DNA of 64,000 nucleotides from Mycolicibacterium crocinum. GTDB lineage: Bacteria > Actinomycetota > Actinomycetes > Mycobacteriales > Mycobacteriaceae. Position numbers and translations under genes: made by a program. The notes under the pieces are model-generated. The model was not told the DNA's origin, did not search any database, and was given only the letters and a program-made list of their open reading frames with translations. The stretch spans positions 5,580,001 to 5,644,000 of the forward strand of contig NZ_CP092362.2 in NCBI RefSeq assembly GCF_022370635.2, in the 5' to 3' direction. The stretch's first letter is position 1; each line of letters starts with the position of its first letter. Shown piece by piece: positions 52,000 to 60,731 of the stretch.

Positions 52000-52025
52000 G
52001 GAGAATGCTATTCTCCGAACGGAGA
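52000..52025. promoter_or_regulatory. Overlapping inverted repeats, probable TetR-type operator
   Basis: GGAGAAT-GCT-ATTCTCC (52000-52016) is a perfect 7-bp inverted repeat; its right arm also pairs as TCTCCG-AA-CGGAGA (52012-52025). The site lies between two divergent acyl-CoA operons, 12 bp before the plus-strand ATG and 50 bp before the minus-strand one. The TetR gene at 55156 is the obvious candidate regulator. Confidence 0.65.
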
Positions 52026-52037
52026 GTGAGGAGTTCC

Positions 52038-53081
52038 ATGACGAGAACGGAAAACCCCGTAGACCTGGACACCACGACACTCGGCCGATGGCTCGATACC
52101 CAGGACGCCCCCGGCCAGGGCGAGGAACCCGTTGCCGAGGTCCTCAAGGGCGGATCGCAGAACGTGCTCTACCGGATCACGCGCGGTGGCGAGGGCATGG
52201 TGCTGCGGATGCCGGGCCCCCGCGCCGACGAGCGGCGGCTCGGTGAGCTGCTGCGTGAGATCCGGCTGGAACGAGCGCTCAAGGGCACCGACGTGCCGCA
52301 CGCCGAGCTGGTCGCCGCCGACGAGACCGGCGAGGTCCTGGGCAAGCCGTTCTATCTGATGAAGGAGGTCGACGGCTGGAGCCCGATGGAGGGCGGCTGG
52401 GAAAGCCCGTTCGACACCGACCTCGAGGCCCGGCGTGACCTGGCCTTCCAGCTGATCGAGGGGGCGGCGAAGCTGGGCCGGGTGGACTGGAAGGCCCAGG
52501 GGCTGGAGGGGTTCGGTAAACCCGACGGCTTCCACGACCGGCAGGTGGATCGCTGGCTGTCGTTCTTGGCGTCGTTCAAGGTGCGCGAACTGCCCGGTCT
52601 GGACATCGCGTCGGAGTGGTTGCGTAACAACCGGCCCGCGCATTACACGCCGGGAATCATGCACGGCGACTACCAGTTCGCGAACGTGATGTACGCCCAC
52701 GGTGCTCCCGGCCGACTGGCTGCGATCGTCGACTGGGAGATGACCACGATCGGCGATCCGCTGCTCGACGTCGCATGGGCACTGCTGGGTTACGACGGGG
52801 AGCACCCGAAGGAGACCGGTTTCTATCTCCCGATCGACGGCATGCCCACCCGCAGTGAGCTTCTGGCCCATTACGAAAAGGTCAGCGGGTTGTCGACCGA
52901 GAACATCCACTACTACCTGGTGCTGGCCAACTGGAAGCTCGGCATCGTGCTGGAGAAGACGTACGCGGCAGCCGTCAACGGCGGCAAGGCCGACCCCAAG
53001 GTGGTCGAGGCGTTCGGGGCAATGGTGCCCGGCCTGATCGAGACCGCCGCCCAGTTGGCACAGTCCGGAGAGGCGGCCTGA
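52038..53081 (+). CDS. Aminoglycoside-phosphotransferase-like family protein (ACAD10/11 kinase type)
   Basis: A 347-residue kinase-fold protein with LKGGSQNVLYRITRG, GIMHGDYQFANVMY (catalytic Asp) and AIVDWEMTTIGDPLLDVAWA (metal Asp). It is a paralog of the gene at 46562-47590 with the same layout. The ATG at 52038 follows GAGGAG; an upstream ATG at 52005 would overlap the operator. First gene of a five-gene operon with short-chain dehydrogenase, acyl-CoA dehydrogenase, TetR regulator and quinone oxidoreductase. A role in hydroxyacyl-CoA breakdown is inferred from this partnership. Confidence 0.88.
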   Translation: MTRTENPVDLDTTTLGRWLDTQDAPGQGEEPVAEVLKGGSQNVLYRITRGGEGMVLRMPGPRADERRLGELLREIRLERALKGTDVPHAELVAADETGEVLGKPFYLMKEVDGWSPMEGGWESPFDTDLEARRDLAFQLIEGAAKLGRVDWKAQGLEGFGKPDGFHDRQVDRWLSFLASFKVRELPGLDIASEWLRNNRPAHYTPGIMHGDYQFANVMYAHGAPGRLAAIVDWEMTTIGDPLLDVAWALLGYDGEHPKETGFYLPIDGMPTRSELLAHYEKVSGLSTENIHYYLVLANWKLGIVLEKTYAAAVNGGKADPKVVEAFGAMVPGLIETAAQLAQSGEAA

Positions 53082-53082
53082 T

Positions 53083-53841
53083 ATGGGATACGCAGACACG
53101 CTCTTCGACCTGACCGGCCGGGTGGTGCTGATCACCGGCGGCAGCCGCGGCCTGGGCCGCGAGATGGCGATGGCGGCCGCCCGCTGCGGAGCCGACGTGG
53201 TCATCGCCAGCCGCAAGTTCGAATCCTGTGTCGCCACCGCCAAGGAGATCGAGAGCGAAACCGGCTGCACCGCAATGCCCTACGGCGTACACGTCGGACG
53301 CTGGGATGAGCTCGACGGGTTGGTACAGGCCGTCTACGACCGGTTCGGCAAGCTCGACGTGCTGGTGAACAACGCAGGCATGTCGCCGACCTACGACAAG
53401 CTCAGCAATGTCAGCGAAAAGCTGTTCGACGCGGTGATGAACCTGAATCTGAAAGGACCCTTCCGCCTTTCGGCGTTCGTGGGTGAACGCATGGTTGCCG
53501 ACGGCGGCGGGGTGATCATCAATGTCAGCACCCACGGTTCGCTGCGCCCGCATCCGTCGTTCATCCCGTACGCCGCCTCCAAGGCCGGGCTGAACGCGAT
53601 GACCGAGGGGCTGGCCGCGGCATTCGGGCCGACGGTGCGGGTCAACACGTTGATGCCCGGACCGTTCCTCACCGATATCAGCAAGGCGTGGGATTTCGGC
53701 GATGGAAATCCGTTCAGCCGCCATGCTCTGCAGCGCGCCGGCGAGCCCGCCGAAATCATCGGCGCCGCACTGTTCTTGATGTCCGACGCGTCCAGCTTCA
53801 CCACCGGCTCGATCCTTCGGGCCGACGGCGGCATTCCCTGA
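53083..53841 (+). CDS. Short-chain dehydrogenase/reductase
   Basis: A 252-residue classical SDR: cofactor motif VLITGGSRGLGREMA, NNAG in VLVNNAGMSPTYD, catalytic Ser in NVSTHGSLRPH and YxxxK in IPYAASKAGLNAM. ASRKFE after the second strand suggests NADP preference through the arginine. It starts one base after the upstream stop. Probably acts on a hydroxyacyl- or ketoacyl-CoA of the same pathway. Confidence 0.92.
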   Translation: MGYADTLFDLTGRVVLITGGSRGLGREMAMAAARCGADVVIASRKFESCVATAKEIESETGCTAMPYGVHVGRWDELDGLVQAVYDRFGKLDVLVNNAGMSPTYDKLSNVSEKLFDAVMNLNLKGPFRLSAFVGERMVADGGGVIINVSTHGSLRPHPSFIPYAASKAGLNAMTEGLAAAFGPTVRVNTLMPGPFLTDISKAWDFGDGNPFSRHALQRAGEPAEIIGAALFLMSDASSFTTGSILRADGGIP

Positions 53842-53851
53842 GGAGTCAAAC

Positions 53852-55159
53852 ATGGCATGGGACTTTTCCACCGAGCCGGAATTCGAGGAGAAGCTCGAGT
53901 GGATCCGGAACTTCGTGCGCGAGGAGATCGAGCCGCTCGAAGTGATCTTCCCCAGCTGCGAGTTCCTGCCGCTCAACGATGAGCGTCGCAGGATCGTCGA
54001 CCCGCTCAAGCAGAAAGTACGCGACCAGGGCCTGTGGGCACCGCACCTCGGACCCGAGCTGGGCGGTCAGGGCTTCGGGGCGGTCAAACTCACGCTGATC
54101 AACGAAATCCTCGGTCGCGCAACGTGGTCGTCGATCATCTTCGGCACACAAGCACCCGATACCGGTAACGCCGAAATCCTCGCCCGCTTCGGCACCGAGG
54201 AGCAGAAGAAGCAGTACCTGACCGGGCTGCTGTCCGGAGAGATCTTCTCCACCTTCTCGATGACCGAGCCGCAGGGTGGGTCCGATCCGCGGGTGTTCAC
54301 CACCCGCGCGGTGCGCGACGGTGACGACTGGGTCATCAACGGCCGCAAGTATTGGTCGTCGAATGCGTCGGTGGCATCGTTTTTCATCGTCGTCGCGATC
54401 ACCGATCCGGACGTGCCCGTGCACAAGGGGGCGTCGACGTTCCTGGTGCCGGCGAACACCCCCGGGGTCATCATCGAGGCGACGCACCATCTGGTCGGCT
54501 CGTACTCTCACGATCCCGGGCACTCGCTGGTGCACTACGACAATGTCCGGGTGCCGGCGTCGGCGATGCTGGGCGAGGAGGGTCAGGGCTTCGGAGTTGC
54601 GCAGTCGCGGCTGGCCGGCGGCCGGCTGCACCACGCCATGCGCTCCATCGGGGTGGCTCAGCGCGCGATCGACGCCATGGCCCGCCGCGCGAAAAGTCGG
54701 TTCACCCAGGGAAGTCTGCTGGCCGACAAGCAGCTGATCCAGGAGATGGTCGCCGACTCATTCGTGGAGCTGACCCAATTCCGGTTGATGGTGTTGCATG
54801 CCGCGTGGCTGGTAGACACCGGCGGTGAACGGGCCGCGCGCGAGGCGATCGCGGCCTGCAAGATCGCGACCGCGAACGTGCTGAAGTCCATCGGAATGCG
54901 GGCGATCCAGGTCCACGGCGGCCTCGGCCTGACCGACCAGATGCCGCTGACCAGTGTGCTGATGGGCGGGATCACGCTGGGCCTGGCCGACGGGCCGACC
55001 GAGGCACACAAGGTCAACCTGGCCCGGCAGATCCTCAAGGGGTACGAGCCGGACGATCCGGTCTGGCCCAGCGAATTCCTGCCCAACCGGATCGAGCGGG
55101 CCCGGGAGAAATACGGCCACCTGATCGATCGCATTCCCGCGCTTCCTGTTTCGTCGTGA
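53852..55159 (+). CDS. Acyl-CoA dehydrogenase
   Basis: A 435-residue flavoenzyme: FSTFSMTEPQGGSDPRVFTT, WVINGRKYWSSNASVASFF, AQRAIDAMARRAKSRFTQG, then AIQVHGGLGLTDQMPLTSVL and LADGPTEAHKVNLARQILKG near the C-terminus. This ACAD11-like group oxidises medium to long or branched acyl-CoA. It follows the SDR by ten bases and overlaps the TetR gene (GTGA). Confidence 0.94.
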   Translation: MAWDFSTEPEFEEKLEWIRNFVREEIEPLEVIFPSCEFLPLNDERRRIVDPLKQKVRDQGLWAPHLGPELGGQGFGAVKLTLINEILGRATWSSIIFGTQAPDTGNAEILARFGTEEQKKQYLTGLLSGEIFSTFSMTEPQGGSDPRVFTTRAVRDGDDWVINGRKYWSSNASVASFFIVVAITDPDVPVHKGASTFLVPANTPGVIIEATHHLVGSYSHDPGHSLVHYDNVRVPASAMLGEEGQGFGVAQSRLAGGRLHHAMRSIGVAQRAIDAMARRAKSRFTQGSLLADKQLIQEMVADSFVELTQFRLMVLHAAWLVDTGGERAAREAIAACKIATANVLKSIGMRAIQVHGGLGLTDQMPLTSVLMGGITLGLADGPTEAHKVNLARQILKGYEPDDPVWPSEFLPNRIERAREKYGHLIDRIPALPVSS

Positions 55160-55779
55160 CCAGCAGAGCCGCGGCCGCGGTGGTGCGCGCCCTCGACGAC
55201 CGACAGCGGGAGGCCACCGAGGAGGTGGAGCGCATCCTGGCCGCCGCCGTGCGGGAGATGCAGCGGGTCTCCCCCGACGCGCCGCGAGTCAGCGACATCG
55301 TCGCCGCGGCCGGGGTGTCCAACAAGGCGTTCTACCGGTACTTCGCCGGTAAGGACGATCTGATGCTGGCCGTCATGGAACGCGGTGTAGGACTGGTGGT
55401 CTCGTATCTCGAACATCAGATGGCCAAGGAGAGCACGCCGGTCGGCAAGATCACCCGGTGGATCAGCGGGGCATTGGCCCAGGTTGCCGACCCCGAGCTG
55501 ATCGGCATGAGCCGCGCCCTCGTCGGGCAGATGTCGGACTCCGACAAGCGTCGGATGGGCGAGGAGGAGACCATGGCCGCGATGCGTGAGCTGCTGGTCG
55601 AGCCGATCCGCGAATTGGGCAGTACCGATCCCCGGCGTGATGCCGACGCGGTGTTCGTGTGTACCGTCGGCACGATGCGTCGCTATGTGGACTCCACCGA
55701 CCAGCCGGGTCGCAAGGACATCAGCCACCTCGTCGGGTTTTGCCTGCGCGGTCTTGGCGTATCGGAAGGGACGAGCTGA
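55156..55779 (+). CDS. TetR family regulator of the acyl-CoA operon
   Basis: A 207-residue regulator starting at a GTG that overlaps the acyl-CoA dehydrogenase stop. The helix-turn-helix is VSDIVAAAGVSNKAFYRYFA with GKDDLMLAV. The C-terminal domain begins GVGLVVSYLEHQMAK. Genes of this kind inside acyl-CoA operons commonly repress them and release DNA on binding an acyl-CoA; the operator-like repeats at 52000-52025 are the likely target. Its stop and the next ATG share one base. Confidence 0.9.
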   Translation: MTSRAAAAVVRALDDRQREATEEVERILAAAVREMQRVSPDAPRVSDIVAAAGVSNKAFYRYFAGKDDLMLAVMERGVGLVVSYLEHQMAKESTPVGKITRWISGALAQVADPELIGMSRALVGQMSDSDKRRMGEEETMAAMRELLVEPIRELGSTDPRRDADAVFVCTVGTMRRYVDSTDQPGRKDISHLVGFCLRGLGVSEGTS

Positions 55780-56753
55780 TGCGCGCCGTCGTCTGCCGCG
55801 AATACGGCACGCCAGAGGATCTGGTGCTGGACGAATTGCCCGACCCGACAGCGGGTCCCGGCCAGGTCGTGGTCAAGGTGCACGCCGCCGCGGTCAACTA
55901 CCCCGACGTGCTGCTGATCGACGGCAAGTACCAGATCAAGGTGCCGCCGCCGTTCAGCCCGGGCAGCGAGATGGCCGGTGAGGTGCTCTCCGTCGGCGAC
56001 GGCGTCGACTACCGGCCCGGCGATCGGGTTTCAGCGACGACGTTCGTCGGCGCCTTCGCCGAACAGGCGGTGGTGGATGCCCGCGGCCTGACCCGCATCC
56101 CCGACGGCATTGACTACGCCGATGCTGCGGCGTTCGGCGTAACCAACCGGACGGCCTACTACACCCTGCGCACGGTTGCCCCGGTCAAGCCCGGCGACTG
56201 GGTGGTCGTACTGGGCGCAGGCGGCGGGGTGGGCCTGGCCGCCGTCGACATCGCAGTTCTGTTCGGCGCCAAGGTGATTGCTGCCGCATCCAGCGCGGAG
56301 AAGCTCGAGGTGTGCCGCCGGCGTGGCGCCACCGAAGTCATCGACTACGACAGCGAAGACCTCAAGAGCCGCCTCAAGGAGATCACCGGCGAGCGCGGTG
56401 CGCAGGTGGTTCTCGACCCGGTCGGCGGACGCTACTCCGAGCCCGCGCTGCGCAGTCTGGGCCGCGGCGGCAAGTTCGTCACGCTGGGTTATGCCGCCGG
56501 CTCCATCCCGGCAATCCCGCTGAACCTGGTGATGCTCAAGGGAATAACCGTGCAGGGCATGGAGATCCGGACGTTCGCCACCGACTATCCGGACCAGATC
56601 GCCCGCGACGACGCCGAGATCGCGCAGCTGTTCGCCGAGGGCAAGCTGCGCCCTTACATCGGTGCCCGATTCCCGCTCGAGCAGGCGGCCACCGCGTTGC
56701 GCTACATCGCCGACCGGAAGGCGATCGGCAAGGTCGTCATCGACGTCGCCTGA
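55779..56753 (+). CDS. NADPH:quinone oxidoreductase/zinc-independent alcohol dehydrogenase-like protein
   Basis: A 324-residue MDR-superfamily reductase: MRAVVCREYGTPEDLVLDEL, AAVNYPDVLLIDGKYQ, VVVLGAGGGVGLAAVDIAV for the dinucleotide, and AALRSLGRGGKFVTLGYA-like segment (PALRSLGRGGKFVTLGYA). The structural and catalytic zinc ligands of alcohol dehydrogenases are missing, so it is of the quinone-oxidoreductase/enoyl-reductase type. Last gene of the operon; converges on the alkylsulfatase gene. Confidence 0.9.
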   Translation: MRAVVCREYGTPEDLVLDELPDPTAGPGQVVVKVHAAAVNYPDVLLIDGKYQIKVPPPFSPGSEMAGEVLSVGDGVDYRPGDRVSATTFVGAFAEQAVVDARGLTRIPDGIDYADAAAFGVTNRTAYYTLRTVAPVKPGDWVVVLGAGGGVGLAAVDIAVLFGAKVIAAASSAEKLEVCRRRGATEVIDYDSEDLKSRLKEITGERGAQVVLDPVGGRYSEPALRSLGRGGKFVTLGYAAGSIPAIPLNLVMLKGITVQGMEIRTFATDYPDQIARDDAEIAQLFAEGKLRPYIGARFPLEQAATALRYIADRKAIGKVVIDVA

Positions 56754-56765
56754 CCGCGAGAAGAT

Positions 56766-58652
56766 CTAGGGCGTGATGATGTTGAAGCTCGGATCCGGCT
56801 GATCGAGCGCACCGAGGAGCTTCTGCAGGGCTTCCGCGTCGCCGGTGATCTCCAGGCCCGGCGACGTGAAATCGTCTCCCGCGACGGCTAAGAGCCGCAA
56901 CTTGGTGGCAAACTGGACGGTGGCCGTCGCCGTCGACTCATCCGCCGGGCACTGGCGGTAGACCAGCACACCGTTGCGCAGGGTGAGCCGGTAGTTGGTG
57001 CCGAGGTCGCCGAACGAGATGTCCAGTGCTAGGTCGAGATCCCAGGCCCGCGGACCGTTCACGCTGATCGCCAGCACGTCGAACATCTGCTCCGGAGTGA
57101 GCTGCGCCAGCAGCGTCGTCGGTGAGACCGCGGTGGGTGTGCCGAAATTGCCGTCGCGCAATTCGGTGGCGCCGGACAGGAAGAAGTTGCGCCACGTCGC
57201 GCACTCGGCCCCGTACGCCATCTGCTCCAAGGTGTCCGCGTACAGCTCCCGAGCAGCGGCATGATTCTCGTCGGTGAATATCACATGGTCGAGAAGGGTT
57301 GCCGCCCAACGGTAGTCACCCGATTCCGCGGCGGCGCGCGCCAGCTCGACCACCCGGTCGGCGCCACCCATCGCCTCGACGTAGCGCGGTCCGATCGCCT
57401 CCGGTGGATGCGCCCACAACCGTGCCGGGTTGCCGTCGAACCATCCCATGTACCGCTGGTAGACGGCTTTGACGTTGTGGCTCACCGATCCGTAGTAGCC
57501 GTGGGCATGCCACGCTTTGTGCAGCGCGGGCGGCATCTGGAAGCTCTCGGCGATCTCGATGCCGGTGTAACCCTGGTTGAGTTGGCGCAGCGTCTGGTCG
57601 TGCAGGTAGGCATAGAGATCGCGCTGCAGGGAAAGGAATTCGACGATGTTGTCCTGCCCCCACGTCGGCCAGTGGTGCGAGGCGAACACCACGTCGGTGC
57701 GGTCGGCGAACGTGTCGATGGCCTCGGTCAGGTAACCCGACCAACCGTGCGGGTCACGGACCAGGGCGCCGCGCAGCGTCAGCAGGTTGTGCAGGTTGTG
57801 CGTCGCGTTCTCCGCCATGCACAGGGCGCGGAACTTCGGGAAATAGAAGTGCATCTCGGCGGGCGCCTCGGTGCCCGGCGCCATCTGGAATTCGATCTCG
57901 ATGCCGTCGATGGTGTGCGTCTCGCCGGTGGTGGTGATGTCGACGGTCGGCACGATGATCGCGACCTCGCCGGTCGACGGCGTCTGCCCCAGCCCGCAGC
58001 CGACCTGTCCCTGGGGTCCGCGGTCAAGGACGGCGCCGTACATGTAGCCGGCCCGACGCGCCATTGCGGTGCCCGCGTATACGTTCTCCTGAACCGCGTG
58101 CTCGGTGAAACCCTCGGGCGCCAGCACCGCGACCTTGCCTGCGTCGACGTCGGCCTGAGTGGTCACCCCGAGGACACCGCCGAAGTGGTCGACGTGGGAG
58201 TGGGTGTAGATGACGGCGACGACCGGGCGGTCACCGCGGTGCGCGCGATAGAGCCCGAGTGCCGCCGCGGCGGTTTCGGTGGAGACCAGCGGGTCGATCA
58301 CCACGATGCCGGTGTCGCCCTCGATGAAGCTGATGTTGGACAGGTCCAGTCCGCGCACCTGGTAGATGCCCTCGACCACTTCGTAGAGGCCCTGTTTGGC
58401 GGCCAGCGTGCTCTGCCGCCACAGGCTCGGGTGGACCGACGTCGGCGCGTCCCCAGAGAGGAACCCGTAGGCGTCGTTGTCCCACACCACCCGTCCGTCG
58501 GCGGCTTTCACCACACACGGCGTCAGCGCGGCGATGAAACCGCGATCGGCATCGGCGAAATCAGCGGTGTCCTCGAACGGCAAGGACTGCAGGTGCTCGG
58601 CATGGGCGGTCTCGATGACGGCCGACGGCGGCTTGGGTGTCATACCCGACAT
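56766..58652 (-). CDS. Alkyl sulfatase-type metallohydrolase (Rv3762c type)
   Basis: A 628-residue protein of the SdsA1 class: N-terminal metallo-beta-lactamase domain with VIYTHSHVDHFGGVLG, MAENATHNLHNLLTLRG and FASHHWPTWG, a helical dimerisation region (about 390-490) and a C-terminal SCP2-like lipid-binding domain (about 505-628, ISFGDLGTNYRLTLRNGVL). It cleaves long-chain alkyl sulfates to alcohol and sulfate. No signal peptide is visible, so it may be cytoplasmic here. It matches Rv3762c, which in M. tuberculosis follows the Rv3761c gene; here it is 9 kb away. Confidence 0.92.
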   Translation of the reverse strand: MSGMTPKPPSAVIETAHAEHLQSLPFEDTADFADADRGFIAALTPCVVKAADGRVVWDNDAYGFLSGDAPTSVHPSLWRQSTLAAKQGLYEVVEGIYQVRGLDLSNISFIEGDTGIVVIDPLVSTETAAAALGLYRAHRGDRPVVAVIYTHSHVDHFGGVLGVTTQADVDAGKVAVLAPEGFTEHAVQENVYAGTAMARRAGYMYGAVLDRGPQGQVGCGLGQTPSTGEVAIIVPTVDITTTGETHTIDGIEIEFQMAPGTEAPAEMHFYFPKFRALCMAENATHNLHNLLTLRGALVRDPHGWSGYLTEAIDTFADRTDVVFASHHWPTWGQDNIVEFLSLQRDLYAYLHDQTLRQLNQGYTGIEIAESFQMPPALHKAWHAHGYYGSVSHNVKAVYQRYMGWFDGNPARLWAHPPEAIGPRYVEAMGGADRVVELARAAAESGDYRWAATLLDHVIFTDENHAAARELYADTLEQMAYGAECATWRNFFLSGATELRDGNFGTPTAVSPTTLLAQLTPEQMFDVLAISVNGPRAWDLDLALDISFGDLGTNYRLTLRNGVLVYRQCPADESTATATVQFATKLRLLAVAGDDFTSPGLEITGDAEALQKLLGALDQPDPSFNIITP

Positions 58653-58672
58653 CCTTGCCTAGAGCGACGGAG

Positions 58673-60658
58673 TCAGGTCCAGAATCCGTTGAGCGGCTGA
58701 GCGTACTTGTCGTTGTTGGTCATGTAGGGCACACCGAGCGCATCCTCGATCGTGCGCAGAGTGCTGTAGTGGTCGTAATGATCGGTGACGACAAACGCGC
58801 CGCCCTTCATTCCGCCCGCGCTGACCGCCAGCGGTGACGGAATCACGACCGTGACGACGTGATTGCCCTCGTTACCGAAGCCCAGCGTGATGTTGTTGTT
58901 GTCCTCGTCGAACGTGATGATCAGAGCCGACTTGGTGGTCTTCCAGACATCCGAATTCATGATCGTCGGAACGTTGTCAGCGAGGAACTGGTCGAGCGCC
59001 TTGACGTTGTACTGGTGGCGTGGATCGATCTGCGAGAACGCAAAGTGTGCCACCCCCGCCAGGGTGTTGACCGGGCCTTCGCCGTTGGAGTTCTCGTCGG
59101 CAGCGAACCACACGAAATCTGGTGTGGTGGCATCGGACCCGAGGTCCGTGGCCAGCTGTGTCAGCGGGAACATGTGCGCGACCGCATACGCCTGATTGTC
59201 ACCGATTCCGGCGAACGCCGGCCAGGGGGTCTGGTCCGGTGAATAGTCCGCGGTCGGCGTGAGTGGCTGCCCCGGTGTCATTCCCTGCGCGTAGGCCCCC
59301 CACGTGACTCCCGCGTTGTCCATGGTGAACGCCAGGTTGTTCGGGTCGTTGATGCACACCGAAGCGCAGTTGTAGGTCTTGCCGTAGACCTGGCCGCCGG
59401 CGATCGCGTAGTAGTTCGGCATGCTCGGATGGGTGACGGCGTAGTAGTTGTTGGCCAGCCCGTAGCCGTTGATCAAGCTGTTCAGGAACGGCGCGTTGGG
59501 GCTTCCGACGATGTCGTTGTAGCCCTTGTTCTCCATGTACACCAGGAATACGTGGTCGAGCGGCTGCACGTCTGACGCCGGCGGCGCCGGGTCGGGCGGC
59601 GCCGCTTGGGCGGTGCCGATGCTGAAGGACAGGTTGTCGGCGTACGCATTGTTGAACCTGGCGGTGAAACCGATCACCACCGGATTCAGGTCGTGCATGG
59701 TCAGGGTCACCACGGCGCTGCGCGTGCCGACCGGCACGGTCCCGATGGTGGTGCGCTGCCGGAATCCGGTCTGCCCCCAACGGTCCAGATTGGACACCGG
59801 ACCGATCGATGAACTCCCGAGATAGAGCTTGTTCTCATCCAGGAACGTGACTTTCACCGTGGCGAACGACGGGTCCAACAGGTACCCGCCGAGGTAACCG
59901 TTGATGTTGAACGGCACCGTCCCGGTGTCGATGTCAGTCTTGGAGGCGCTGAGGTCGACCGTCTGGGTGAGCGCCGACGTGGCGACATCTCCGCCGCTGA
60001 AGAACTGATTGCCGCCACTGGGTGGCGCGGCGTTGACACCCGGGAACGACACGATGGCGGGAAGATTCGGCCAGGCGAAGCTCAGACCCACCGGCCACGC
60101 GTTGCGGAGCTCGCCGTACTTGACCACCGTCGGAGTGCCGGATGCAGTCCACCCGGGCACGCTGACCGCGCTGTTGCCATACCCGGCTGTATCGCCGAGC
60201 TCGGCGCCGGGGTTCATCAGCAGGTTGGGGCCGGTGGCGGGCACCACACTGGTCGTCACCGCCCCGGTCTTGCCGACACCGGTGATACGACGTAGCTCGT
60301 CGCCCATGTAGGCCAGCATCGATGAGATCGTGGCCGGCGACGGCGGCGTCCCATCGCCGAGGAGGGAATGCAACGTGGTGGCGATCGAGTGCGCCGTCGG
60401 AACGTGTGCCACCAGAGCCGAAAGTTGCTGCGGCTTATTGGCTTTGGCAGACGACTGAGCCGTCGCCAAGCTAGGCGTCACACGGTGCGACTTGGCCACC
60501 GCCGCCGGTTTGGGCTTACCCGCCGATGCTGTGCTTCCCGTTGTCGAGGTGTTCGACGGCTGGGCGTCCGCCACACAGGGCGTGCTGGCCAACCAGGAAC
60601 CGATTCCGAGGGCTACCGCTAACGCCCCGACCCTGCCGATATGTGCTGCATTGCCCAT
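58673..60658 (-). CDS. Secreted phosphoesterase (acid phosphatase/phospholipase C-like) with N-terminal linker
   Basis: A 661-residue exported protein. The leader MGNAAHIGRVGALAVALGIG with cleavage near VADAQP is followed by a Ser/Thr/Lys linker (about 35-110), a beta-sandwich-like region (about 140-345, LLMNPGAELGDTAGYGNSAV) and the phosphoesterase domain (PF04185-like, about 365-661): VFLVYMENKGYNDIVGSPNA, VTHPSMPNYYAIAGGQ, ALIITFDEDNNN and VVTDHYDHYSTLRTIED. The leader closely resembles that of the disrupted hydrolase at 12855. Catalysis on a phosphate ester is likely; whether phospholipid or small substrate is open. Confidence 0.85.
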   Translation of the reverse strand: MGNAAHIGRVGALAVALGIGSWLASTPCVADAQPSNTSTTGSTASAGKPKPAAVAKSHRVTPSLATAQSSAKANKPQQLSALVAHVPTAHSIATTLHSLLGDGTPPSPATISSMLAYMGDELRRITGVGKTGAVTTSVVPATGPNLLMNPGAELGDTAGYGNSAVSVPGWTASGTPTVVKYGELRNAWPVGLSFAWPNLPAIVSFPGVNAAPPSGGNQFFSGGDVATSALTQTVDLSASKTDIDTGTVPFNINGYLGGYLLDPSFATVKVTFLDENKLYLGSSSIGPVSNLDRWGQTGFRQRTTIGTVPVGTRSAVVTLTMHDLNPVVIGFTARFNNAYADNLSFSIGTAQAAPPDPAPPASDVQPLDHVFLVYMENKGYNDIVGSPNAPFLNSLINGYGLANNYYAVTHPSMPNYYAIAGGQVYGKTYNCASVCINDPNNLAFTMDNAGVTWGAYAQGMTPGQPLTPTADYSPDQTPWPAFAGIGDNQAYAVAHMFPLTQLATDLGSDATTPDFVWFAADENSNGEGPVNTLAGVAHFAFSQIDPRHQYNVKALDQFLADNVPTIMNSDVWKTTKSALIITFDEDNNNITLGFGNEGNHVVTVVIPSPLAVSAGGMKGGAFVVTDHYDHYSTLRTIEDALGVPYMTNNDKYAQPLNGFWT

Positions 60659-60731
60659 TACCCGTACTCCCGCCGACCCGATACACCAGATGGTACGAAG
60701 TACGGGCCCTGCGCGGACCGTAATTGACGGG

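Noticed and set aside
57261..58700. A 479-codon open frame antisense to the alkylsulfatase gene
   Set aside because: Composition is Arg/Gly/Val/His-rich shadow coding with no domain, while the other strand has all alkylsulfatase motifs.
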